From contig JAULBX010024405.1 in assembly GCA_032358255.1 (NCBI GenBank), forward strand, positions 219,536 through 283,535: DNA of 64,000 nucleotides, written 5' to 3'. This document shows positions 21,392-33,000 of this stretch, one piece after another. This DNA is from Heterotrichella gracilis (Eukaryota > Sar > Xanthophyceae > Tribonematales > Xanthonemataceae). The stretch's first letter is position 1. Every line of letters begins with the position of its first letter. The notes beneath the pieces are model-generated. The model was not told the origin of the DNA, ran no database searches, and was given only the letters and a program-made list of their open reading frames with translations. Made by a program: the position numbers and the translations under genes.

Positions 21392-23082
21392 TTACAACGT
21401 TTGTTGTTTTTGCAGGACCGAAGGCCCCGCTGGATTCTGTACCCCGCCATGCTGCCCCGCATCGCCATCCACCAGCTCCCCCTTCAGCAGCTTCAGCAGC
21501 AGCTTCTGCTCCTTCAAATGGCCATAGCGAATGGACATCACGTACTGCCTGTCCCCAACCACATCCACGGGGACCAGCGGCTCAGCCGCCAGGGATGCGA
21601 TCGCGGCGTCGCTCATCCCCTGGAAGGGGGGCACCAGGTCCCCTAGGGCCACATCGTTGTCCTGCACACACCACAGGGTCTGCTCAGGGAACTTTGGGGG
21701 GGGGAAATCTGCGCTTTTCTTGCAGTGTTCTAAGCCCAACCACACGGGGAACAGCCGCTCAGCTGCCAGGGATGCAATTGCACCGTTGCTCATCCCCTGG
21801 AAAGGGGGCACCAACTCCTCGAGCGACACAATGTTGTTTGTCCACGTGTTTACTTTTCTATATTGACAAAAAGCAAATCCCACGCATTTATCATCGCCAG
21901 GCACATCCACCAGCTGCAAAGGACACTGAGCTCATCCCCCGAATCGCTATGCCCCCTACACATCCCCCAAGAACTTATTAGGTAGTACCTCCCGATGCCC
22001 CAGGCAACCATGACGCTGGTTGGAACCATAGTTGTCTCCCTACCTCTACCACCCTGTGGCTTAAATGCAACCCCAACAGTAAACCAAACCCCTGGGCCCC
22101 ACCTCTCGATGACCCCAGAAGTCCATGACGCTGAACCGCAGCATCTGCTTTCCCTCCTTGGCCATCAGCGCCAGCTCCCCCACATATCGGCGGGAGTAGT
22201 ACCACAGGGTTGTGGAAGCGATGCCGCATCCCAGCAGCAGCCCACCCGCAAGCAGGCCCTGGGTGGGGCTGATCATACCCTGAGAAAACACAACCGCTTT
22301 CCTTTATTTTCAAGGTCTTGAGTTTGGGTATCAAGGCAGAAAAACATGCTGATATTTCTAAAATATCAAAACTTTTTGGATATATGATCCACCATACATG
22401 ATTAACAAACCCCCACCTCTGCCCCCTACCTGCACCAAAAATGTATTGATGGGCACAGCCAGCGCCGCTACCCCCCCAAGCTGGAAGATCTTGAATCGAA
22501 CCAGTAACCTGAATGTGAGCAGGAAGCGCCCCCGGTACAGCACCACCCGCTGCTCCACCCCACTGGCTGTGGTTGCGGTGGTAGTGGTGGCTGTTACGGC
22601 GGTGGGTGGGGATGCGCTGGTGGCTGTGGCTGCGGTGGAGGTGGTAGTGGTGGTGGTGGTGGGTGCATCTGAAACGCCAGAGGCTGCGCTTGTTTGGCTG
22701 TCAGGGTGTGGATGGCTTGGGGAGGTATGCAGCTGCCATTGCTGGTGTGGGTGTTGCTCGCGCGTGTGGGCAGTGTGTATACTCCTGTGGCTCTGTAGGG
22801 TTTCGCGGGGCGTGGATGGAAACCCTATTTGCCACCGATGGGCTCCATGTGGTTCAGCAGGGGTGGCGCCAGGACGGGCATGCCCTGGTGGGGCGTGTGG
22901 CCGTGCCGCACTAACCTGATGGCATGGCGCGGGATGCCATCCCGGCGAGATATAATTGTGGGACGTAAATGGTGACTGGGAACCAGAGTGGTGCGCTTCT
23001 GGAGATTGTGGGACCCATCTGTTGCTGCTGCTGCTGCTGGTGGTTGGGGCTGAAGGACAGTCAGTGGCAACACTTGCGGGCT
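21392..23082 (-). CDS. TMEM186-like membrane protein (probable mitochondrial inner membrane, complex I assembly type)
   Basis: Three exons: about 22430-23082, 22103-22279 and 21392-21661, with matching phases. The conserved order fits TMEM186. RVVLYRGRFLLTFRLL and RFKIFQLGGVAALAVP (first membrane segment) are followed by LLAGGLLLGCGIASTTLWYYSRR (second segment, in pieces). Then come LRFSVMDFWGHRE-DNDVALGDLVPP and QYVMSIRYGHLKEQ, parallel to the YY-R, L-FWG-R-D and Y-LRYG blocks of animal TMEM186, a factor of the mitochondrial complex I intermediate assembly complex. The N-terminal 200 codons are Ser/Thr/Pro/His-rich with runs of Thr and Ala, and contain no ATG. The start must be in an upstream exon, or part of this stretch is intronic. 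Confidence 0.68.
21725..21840 (-). repeat. Echo of the 5' part of the last TMEM186-like exon
   Basis: It repeats the codons for LVPPFQGMSxxAIASLAAE found at 21560-21655, upstream in the intron, with several changes. Confidence 0.85.
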
Positions 23083-24061
23083 GCAGGCATAGGACAGTAC
23101 AGGTGTCACCAAACACGGCTTATTGCAAACAACTAGCCATTATATTCTCATGGAGGTTGATTTCCTGGCGGTATATATGTGAATGTGAGTATGCGCCACT
23201 GCTAGTGCTTCTGGTGGTTTATGCATGCATGCAGTGATGCATGCCACCCATGCAAGTATAGACACGACGTGGTGGACTGGCACCCACATCGGAATGGGCT
23301 TTGGTTCATAATCACTGTCTCGTGTTGCAGCGCACCAGGCGGATCAACAGGTAACGGGCGTGGCATGATCTGAGCCACCACTGTGGTGGGACACAAGCGG
23401 CAGGGTTGTGGACGCTGGACGCACCTGGTGATGTTGGCAAACGTCCCGGCAGAGAAGGGAGTGTTCTGTTGGAGTGTTGTTGGTCAGCTGTGATAAGTCC
23501 CTGAGTGGGTTGAGCAGCCCTCGTTGCAACGTGCGGTGGGCACCTCCTAGTAACGCTGCCATCGTCGCTGTAACGTCGAGCCCAGTACTGGCAAGTGGCA
23601 CACCAGTTATTTTGTTGCGTGTTTTGATACTGGCGTGACAACCTGAACACCGCTTTGCACTGGTGGGTCACTGCTTGAAAAAGGTTCCAAAACCAGGTGT
23701 CCCGGGGATTACTGAAATCGATAATCCTCATAATTAAAGTCAAACCGCTGGAAAAAAGACCACAAAAGCCTGTTTGAAACCAGAATGGGTGCAAACATCG
23801 CTGTCTTTTGCAGTATTCGCGCGTGTTCACTGCAAGCCTCGAGTTTCAGTCGCTGCTTGGAGTGTAAGAACCTTTGTGCTACAGTTGTGCAACGGGATAC
23901 GAGCGTCATCGTGGTGTATAGAAACCACCCCAAACCAAATATTGTGTAGCTAGTGGGCTTTAGCTCTCCAGGCTCCTCTAATAAGGCTGTTTGGTATAAG
24001 TTCTGAAACGTGGGTTGGTTCTTTTAAACATTTCTGCCAGCACACGGACTCGGGAGTTGCA
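23083..24061. other. Divergent spacer between TMEM186-like and SPC25 genes
   Basis: It should hold both promoters and the 5' exon of the TMEM186-like gene. An open minus-strand frame at 23312-23830 has no recognised motif. No telomere-type blocks were noticed. Confidence 0.5.
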
Positions 24062-25372
24062 ATGGGGTTTCAAATTGACGTGCAAGGCTTGCAGAGTGAG
24101 TTGGACACCGTGAGGGCAAAGTTTGACACCTGGGCAACTGACGCGTGCGCAACGAGCGAATCTGCCAGGGACGCTCACGTCAAGACGGTGGAGGAGGGAA
24201 AGGGTGGGTGCACCCCCTGTACTTGAAGCAGCGTTTCCAATCATTACCTGGGGCTAACTGGGCTTGGGTCTTTTGCAGAGAACATCTCCAACCTACAGTC
24301 CCAAAAGGAGCTGCTTGAAACCCAGGCGGAGCAGCTGCAGAAACGTAAGGCTTGACCTACCCACTTGCTATCGAGAGTTGCGTCCAGATTGGCTGGCTGA
24401 CTTCTGTCGGGGGTTGTGCAGGGTTGCAAAGTGAACAGCAGGATGAAAGCAGTTTGCAAGCAGAGCTGGATGCACTGAAGCTGAAGGAAACCGAGCTGCC
24501 CTTGAAGGTCCAGAAACTGCAAACAGTCTGCAACAACGAGAAGGAGCGTCATGCAACGCAGTCAACAGGTACTACACGCCCTGCACACCAGCAAGCAACC
24601 CCCACAACTGCACACCACCAGCACAACTGCAAGCAACCCTCCCCAGCTTGCTCTGTAGCCGTGGTTGACTGTTGAACACACCTGCTGCAGACATCAACCA
24701 GGAGCTAAAGCACCGGGAGCAGAAGCTGGCTGCTCTCGCCTCGGCTTTGAGCTGCTATGAGCAACGCCTGGGGCTGATGTTTGAGAAGAAAGGTTGGATG
24801 AGTATTTGCAGGCACCGGCATACAACCTCACCACTGAACCCAGGGCTGTGTTGATCTGGTGCTTGTGCTGTAGACGGTTCTTCGGAGCTTTCCCTCATAT
24901 TTACCAAGATCAACCCAGACAACCCAGAAGCCGAGCACAGCTTTGCGGTTGAGGTGCTGGATGGAAACGAGTACAAAGGTCAGTCACAGGAGGCCCTTGG
25001 CAAAAGGTGCCGTAGAACAGTGTTGCCTGGCTTGGCAACCTTTTCATCTGCAACATCCTGTACCCCGGTCTATTACTCTACAGTTGCAGCGCCATGCCTG
25101 TCCTGTGTGGATTGCATCCACCAACAGTGCCCCACACCTGCCCTTCAAAAGCCACTGCAAAGGCCGGCAGTATCTACGTCACTATCTGTAAAAAAAGTTC
25201 TTTCTTGATCCCGCAAAAAAACTCCTTTTCTGCAGTGACCTCCTGTGAGCCACCTGTGACGGCCCTGCCAGAGCTGCTGGCAGCTTTGAACATCACGGGG
25301 AACTTCAGCCAGTTTGTGCGCGACATGAGGAGGCAGTTCAAGCTGGCAGTGGCTCCAGAGGCACAGCAATGA
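24062..25372 (+). CDS. SPC25: Kinetochore protein SPC25 (NDC80 complex), 232 aa
   Basis: Six exons: 24062-24203, 24279-24344, 24422-24568, 24691-24792, 24874-24978 and 25236-25372. The sum is 699 bases and all phases fit. The first two thirds form a coiled coil (LQSELDTVRAKFD, LQSQKELLETQAEQLQ, LQAELDALKLKE). The C-terminal globular part has the SPC25 order: LASALSCYEQRLGLMFE, LSLIFTKINPDNPEAE, SCEPPV, LPELLAALN and FSQFVRDMRRQF, matching plant and yeast Spc25 blocks (for example FTNIDPNNP and FVRxMRxxF). It pairs with SPC24 in the NDC80 complex that attaches chromosomes to spindle microtubules. ATG 24062 opens the frame directly. Introns are short and free of telomere motifs and echoes. Confidence 0.9.
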
Positions 25373-27099
25373 CTTGGGCCAGCAGTGCGCATCTGAACAC
25401 CACACCCCCTTCTTTCATCTTGGAAAGTTGGACCAGCCCTGTGGAAGTTATGGGTCCTGTTCTGGGGAGCAGTCTTGCTTGCTACGTTTCCTTCATAAGC
25501 CACTGCAACCACTTGCTTCCGGTTGTGGCACACCCTTCTAGTCAGCACCGTGTTGCTATAATTTGTGGATCATGCCACAATGGGAGTGATTACTCATGTT
25601 GCTGCCTTTTCCCACAGTGTTGAAACATTGTGAGTTGGCAAAGCGCCTGGTGCGTCAACGAAGCTTTTCTTTTCATGTCACCTTTAAAATTGTCGTTGCT
25701 GTGCTGCATCAAGTGACCTATGCCCGTCCTCGTCCACGGCAGATCATCTGGCCGTCAAATTTTCCAGGGCATGTAGGTAAATATTTGCATAAACAAGTTT
25801 TTATGAGTTTGCTGTGGCATTTTGGCTGGAGTACAGTGTCACACAATCTAGGTGCAGGTACAAACTGTTGAAAAAGTATATGGGAACAAAAAGGGTAACT
25901 GTAAAAGTGCAGATGGGGAAATCTGACAGCCTGTGTGACATCCGTGATGCCCTGCCGAAAAGCCGGTCTGCTGAAGCAGAAAGACCAAACAGAAAACATT
26001 CCTTGGGCCAGCAACCATGCGCAACAACAGTGCGCACCATACGTACTATTTAAAACTGGCATGGTAAAAATTAACTTGAACGCGGTCAAGCGGAATGGAT
26101 TTGTCTGAGCATCAGGCCCCGTTATGTACTAATTCCAACGAATTGTTACCAATAAAAATCTGCATCCATGCCCTGTATCATAATTGAACCAAGAGACTCC
26201 CTTGCTGAAAAGGTTGAGCACCAACACATGCTCCATACACTAAGTCTTCCAGACGAAATCATGAAGTAAAATCACCCCGTAAGCGAGGGAGCCATATGTC
26301 ATGCATTGTGCGACAGTATAACACACTCCTGCAGTCCAACCCTTAACCTGACAGTGCAGGCAATCAGAGTGGCTCATTTATCCCGTGCAAAATACGGTGA
26401 CACCGGCAGCACAAAGCCGGTGCATTTTAACATTCCGGCATTCCCCCAAAAACATGTGAAGTGGGGCCGGCACCAATACGGATGGAAACCAGTTATGGAC
26501 AGGACAAGAGGCTGGCAACGCAGCACGGCCATGGGTGCATCGCACAGTAAACAGTGAAGTAAAAAGCGTGCCATTGTAGTGCATCGCAAGGTATACCAAA
26601 CAGAGAAACATCGCACAAAAGTGCATCAACAATTCACGGCCAACTTTTGCAAAGACGGATGGATTGTCAAACAATGTACCAAAAAACAAACAGCCCCAAG
26701 ATGGTTTGTGGAGTTGAAGATGGAGAGTTGATCTCAAAAACTGCTTGATTGCTCCCGCTGCATAGCCCTTCAGTAGCTGCATGCATCCAAGGGCGCTACA
26801 TCCCAGATCCTCCCATCAATCACGGCGCATATCGTAGTAGTGTGAAGGCAGCACGGCGCCTCACATTCTCCCCCTTACTTATGTTACAAGGTAACATTCT
26901 CCCCCTGCCACTCAGCACCCCAACCACCCAAGCCACCCAACCACCCAAGCTCAAACCGAAGGCCCCCCAGCTGGCATACACGCTGCTCCCAACCACCCCC
27001 CATTGTGTGCTCCAAATTCAAAATGCCGCCTCAATCCAGCTGGCACCCCACAGTGCCACACCATCCTGGATGCCCTAGCTTACCCCCCTTTGGTGTGCC
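25373..27099. other. Convergent spacer between SPC25 and the receptor kinase
   Basis: This is 3' flanking sequence of two converging genes. CCCACC/CACCCAAGCC-type low-complexity tracts occur at 26900-26960. No gene is supported; open frames on both strands lack motifs. Confidence 0.5.
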
Positions 27100-30000
27100 C
27101 TACTTTGGGCCCGAGGTATCATTATCCCCCTTGCCACTCAGCAGCCCAACTTGGCTCATCCCTGAGGCGCCTGAGTTGATTTGAGTTGAGCCCCCTGTGT
27201 GGTTCGCAGTGTTGGCCGTGTTGATCCCATCCCCTCCCGTTGCAGTCATACCGCTTCCACCCCTGCGCATGGCAAGGAGATACATGAACAACTATCTAAG
27301 CACAGGTGAGTTGAGTTTATTTAGGTACTTTTGTCTTTCAGTCTCTCTACAAAACACATTGATATCTTGACAGGCGAGTTCATAAATACGAGGACTATGC
27401 TGCTACGTAAGAAATCCGGACTACAATTACTAGAAGTTCCACTGTGTCTCCATTTTCCCTACCTGAGCATGCCATTCTCCATGAGAAAGAGTAATCTTGC
27501 AAAAACCTTGAAAATTCCATGGAGGTAAATTCATCATCTAGAGTTTATCCCCCCCAAAATGAGGGGGGGAATCGCAAGTTTAGATGTCTCCCCTACCTGA
27601 GCATGCCGGTCCCCATCATGAAGGAGCTTGCCACCGAGGTGTTTGAGCTGGCGCGGGTGGCGTAGGTTGACAGGGACTGCAGGGCAGCCACCACCTCCTT
27701 GCTATTGGGGCGCTGGGCAGGGTCCTCGGAGAGGCAGGCGGAGACAAGCGCAGCCACCTCGGGGGGGCAGTCCTCACCAGCCCTGCGCCGATGGTGGTTA
27801 AGCTTAATTTTAATTTTTGCAATGCATAGGTTATAGGTGCTTGTGGCCGTGGCGAGGCCAGTGTGAAGGTTTAGGTAGGGTTTTCGATAGGGTTTGGGCA
27901 GGGTTTGGGCAGGGTCCTCGGAGAGACAGGCGGAGACAAGGGCGGCCACCTCGGGGGGGCAGTCCTCGCCAGCCCTGCGCAGATGGTAGTTTTCAATTAA
28001 AAATTGAGTTTTGTTTTGGTCTGGGTAGGGTTTTGGGTAGGGTTTTGGGCAGGGTCCTCGGACAGGCAGGCGGAGACAAGGGCAGGCACCTCTGGGGGGC
28101 AGTCGTCACCAGCCCTGCATGGGCAATAAGGTTATTGTTAGGGTTCTGTTGAGAGCTTCTCGAAACTCACCTCAGCGCGCGCAGCATGCCCCGTTTGGGA
28201 ACCTCATGGGTGCTGCGCTCAAACAGCACCACCCCGATCCCATAGATGTCAACTTCTCCACTGCAAGGGCTCTCTACCCACCAACCCCACCCACTGGAGC
28301 CATCAATTTACAGGGCATTTACCCCCAGAAAAGGGCATTTCCCCAGCCACCAACCCCCGAAACTCACCTCAGAGCGCGCAGCATGCCCCGCTTGGGCACC
28401 TCATGGGCGCTCAACTCGAACAGCACCACCCAATCCCGTGGATGTCGACCTCCTCGCTGCAGGGTCCCAAAACTACCAACCCTTACACCACTGAAACCAC
28501 CATTAAATGACTATCTCACCCCCAAATAATACGTGTACTTCCTCCAGCACACCAGCTCGCACCTCAGCGCGCGCAGCATGCCCCGCTTGGGCACCTCGTG
28601 GGTGCTGAGTTCAAACAGCACCACCCCAATGCCGTAGATGTCAACCTTCTCGCTGCAGGGCTTGTTGAGCAGCAGCTCGGGTGCGGCCCACGCAAAGGTG
28701 CCGGTGAACTGCATGGAGGTGATGAAGTCCTTGGTGGGGAGCATGGTGGCCCAGCCCACGTCGCCAACCTGCAGGGAATGACGGATTATCATTAGAACAT
28801 TGTCAGAAATCAAGAGGATGACTAGATTGAGACTAAAAAAGCTTGGGGTTTGGAGGTGCCGGTGAACTGCATGGAGGTGATGAAGTCCTTGGTGGGGAGC
28901 ATGGTGGCCCAGCCCACGTCGCCAACCTGCGGGAAATGACGGGGTTATCATAAAATATCACTAACCCAACGGCGCCAACCTGCGAGATATGAGGGTGGTC
29001 TGGGGAATTGGGAAAGCAAAGTAGCAACAGGACATGGTGGGCGAGTTGCCGACCAACGCACACCTGTGAACCCTACTCCAACTATCGGCGAGGTGCCCTT
29101 TGCTGCATAAGTGGCTGATGCATGGTGGGTTTCACATGTGCCTCACCTTTGCGGTGCCATCCTTTGCCAGGAAGATGTTTGGCGACTTGATGTCAAAGTG
29201 CACGATGCGCTGCGTGTGCAGGAAGTTGACACCCTTGGCCAGGTCCAGGGCGATGCGCTGGTTCACAGACGCCTTCTTGCCCTTGCTGCAGGGGGGATAT
29301 AAAGCGGGTGAGCAAGGGGCGACCCAGCAGGAGGACTAGAATAGTCCTATTTCTAGTCCTCGAAGACCCCGGCTAGGTTTCTATGCGCAAAGAAACCCGA
29401 AGGAAGGAGGGAGGAGCAACATGACATATGGGGCTAGGGGTCACTCAAGGTGGGTCCCAAGTGAAATAGGGGTTTGAGGGCAACCCTCTAGGGTTTCAAA
29501 GCAGGGTATTGGAGCCACTCACGGTATGTCCCAGGTAAATTTGCGCATGTTCTTGCTCTGCAGCTGGTTGAGCTCATCACCTCCCTCCATGAACTCGGTC
29601 ACCATCATGGTGTTATCCCGGGTGACACAGGCGCCCATTGGGGCGGGCGAATTAGGGTTTGAAGAGCAATGCTGTAGGGTTTTACATCAGGGTTTGGGGC
29701 TAGGGAAAACTCACGGAATGTCCCAGGTGAACTTGCGCCGCGCCTCGCTCTGCAGCTGGTTGAACAGGTCGCCCCCCTCCATAAACTCGGTGACCATCAT
29801 GGTGTTATCTGGGGTCACGCAGGCGCCCATGAAGCGCACGATGTTGGGGTGGTGGCAGCTCTTCAGCACCGCAATCTCCTTGAGCAGCTCCTGGCGCATG
29901 CCCGCAGACGAATCCTTGAGCACCTTGACCGCGACCACGTCCACGCCGCCATTGGTGGTGGCCTTGTACACCTGTGGGGAGGAGAGGGGCGATGTTGAAG

Positions 30001-33000
30001 GACTGGCATTTTTTAGGCATTTTAGGGGCCATTGTTTGGCATTTTGGGGGCTATTTTCAAAGCTTTTGAGCACCGCAATCTCCTTGAGCAGCTCCTGGCG
30101 CATGCCCTCAGACGAGTCCTTGAGCACCTTGACCACAACCACGTCCACGCCGCCATTGGTGGTGGCCTTGTACACCTGGTGGGGGGGTTGAGGGGTGGGG
30201 GGTTGAGGGTGGGGTGGGGTGTGTGAGAAAGGCGAGTGTAATGGTATCAGCTCTTTGCAAACTGCTATTTCTTTTCTACATTTGGCATCTGCCCTCAGCT
30301 TTATCCCAACGAATTGTCGATCAAAAGTCGATCCTAATCGTGGACGATCAGCCAACCAGCAGGCAGCTGGAGTCCAGGATTTCTGCCATCGCCACATGGG
30401 ATTGAGTAGCATATGCTTAATTTCATGACACCTTGCAAGTGTGTTTGCTTGCCCCTCCCATAGGGTATTCCTCCCCTCACCTTGCCAAACCCTCCCTGGC
30501 CCAGCTCAAACTTGCTGCCATCGGCCCGCAGCACAAAGTCGATCTTGTCCTCAGCGATCAGCCAATCAGCATGCGTCTTGTACAGCTTCTCAAGCGGCAT
30601 GCCGCCCTGCAGGACACACAAATAGAACATTTGTAAACATTAATGTACAGAATATAGTAGGGGTAATTCAATCGGTGTGCGTTTTGTTTACAGCTTCTCA
30701 AGCGGCATGCCATTTTACGGGACAAGGAATATGAGAATACACAATTATACAGACATAGCTTCTTCAAAAAATGATGTGCATGACGTTATCAATGACAAAT
30801 AATGCGGATTATGATGAGTGCCCAACGTAGCTCTCACTAAACACAGGTGCCATGCTGGGACAAGAGAAGTATCCCGCTCAGGTGAGCGCACAGATCATGC
30901 ACACGACCCAGGTGCACCAATGCAGTCCTCATCCTGGGATAAAACATATTCTACAACCTTTTGGAATGCTTTAACTCTCCTTCCTCAAGGAGAGAAGCCC
31001 TTGCTAGCTATCACACCCACCTTGCCCATCACATCCTTCCCCTCGTCTGAGTTCGCGCTATCGTACTCCATCCCCGGAAACTCCACACCCTCCTTAGGGT
31101 TTGGTAGGGTGAAGTCGCCGCGCTCGAGGTCTGCCGCTGACTTCTTGTGGCGCCACATGGCAAAGCCGAAGATTGCGGCGACCACCGCCACACCCGCGAC
31201 CACACCACCCACGATCGCCCCCACGTTGGTGGAGGAGGAGGGAGGGAGGGGCGCTGGGGTGGGAGTGCCGAAGCCGGTGTCGTTGCCCATCACGTGGTCT
31301 GTAGGTGGGAGGGGAATGGGGTCAGCACTAGGGTTTTGCTCATGGAGTTGCACCAGTCTGGCGCTGCCGACACCCCACCGAGGGTGTTCAAATACCCTAA
31401 ACCCTTAGAAAAGGTTAGAAAGGGTTCCGTGCGCACCTGAGCACACAGGCCTTGCAGTAATACTGTTTGCTGGCAGGTGTCCACCAGGTACTGTATCAAG
31501 GGTTTTAGGTCTTGACTACAGGGTTTAGGATTTACGGTTTACGGTTCACGAACCCTAAGGGTCTTAAACGCACCTGAGCACACCGGCCCCACAGTGATGC
31601 CATTGGCTGTCAGGTCCACGCAGTCCTGGGGGGTTTTGAGGTTTGACTTTAGGGTTTAAGATTTTGATCTTAGGGTTCCGCAACCGCACCTGAGCACACG
31701 GGCCCCACAGTGATGCTGTTGGCAGTCAGGTCCACGCAGTCCTGGGGGGTGCAGGGTGTGGCGGAATCCGTGGCATTGCAGGGGGGCGCGTTGGGCTGGA
31801 ATTGCGCCCTGCACACCTTGACCGCGGAGGGCAGGGGGTCGGTCCCGCACAGGTCGCCGTTGCCGGGCTTAATGTAACTGCACAAGGGGGTGAAGTTGTG
31901 TTCAGAGCAAGCGGGGGGGGCAGGAGGAGACTGATTGAATAATTATAGGAGGTAATTGTTTGGCTAGCAAGGTTGTACAGGCTAGGGGATGAGAGGGCCG
32001 TGCTTGAAAAGCCCTCCATGTTTTTGTTTACCAGGGTGGGCATGTCGAGGGTTTGATTAGGGTTTAGTTGGGGTAACCCTGTGGCAGGGCATTTGACAAG
32101 GGTGTGGCCCCTAGGGTTTCCAAAACTGGTTATTTCAGGGAGGCAAAAAACTCGAATATTATTATAATATGGCGGTTGTCTGAATTGGAGATCTTTAGAT
32201 TAGGTTTGATGGATGTGGAAGTGGGGGCAGCCACTCACATGGTGACCAGTGAGGTCATGTTGCTCCAGGTGGGCGGGATGGGGCCCTCCAAATTATTGCC
32301 CTCCACATGGATGACCTGGATTTTGGACATTCCGATGTTCCACTGGGGGGGCAGGGACCCCGTCAGGTTGGTGTTGCTCAGGTACCTAAAAGAGGGGAGG
32401 AAAACCGCGAGTGAGGTGATTGCACGTGCCAGCAACTATGTTGAGACAGCCCTTTACTTGAAACTTGTGATTACATGTGTGTGTAGAGCTCGTGCAGTGC
32501 TGGTAGAAGCTCAGGTAATCGGGTAGTTAACCCCTAATAAAGGCTTGGACATTGGGATAGAACCCTACATGCAATAGCACGCAGGGTGGTGAAAAATACT
32601 ACACGGCTAGTTGGCGCAAGACATGCAGGGTAAGTGCTAAACCCTAAACCCTATACCCCGCCACTTACAATTCCTTGAGGACGGGCAGGCCCCCCGGCTG
32701 TCCCCAGTTGATGGGCAGGCTTCCCATGAAGTCATTGTTGCTCAGGTCACTGCAGAACCAGGGAAGATGATGTCAGTGATGTGCGGGGGGAGAAGAACTA
32801 GTTATTATTAGTATTATAATATTGTCATTATTACAATCGTAGTAAGTGGGGCCACGGTGGAACAGAGTGGGGTGCTGGCTGTTGCTTCCTGGATACAGCA
32901 TGGCTAGGCAGAATTGAGGCGCAGTTTATCATGGCTAGGCGAAACAATGCCCTTTGGTGCAGTGTGGCGTGGCTAGGCGAAACAACGCGGCATGGCGGGT

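Noticed and set aside
21392-21919. Single 175-codon protein with two GMSxxAIASLAAE repeats
   Set aside because: The second repeat is an intronic echo; splicing to exon 22103-22279 in phase joins only the first copy and restores the family order.
22398-22919. Long plus-strand open frame with Val-rich repeats
   Set aside because: It is the antisense shadow of the Thr/Ala-rich first exon of the TMEM186-like gene.
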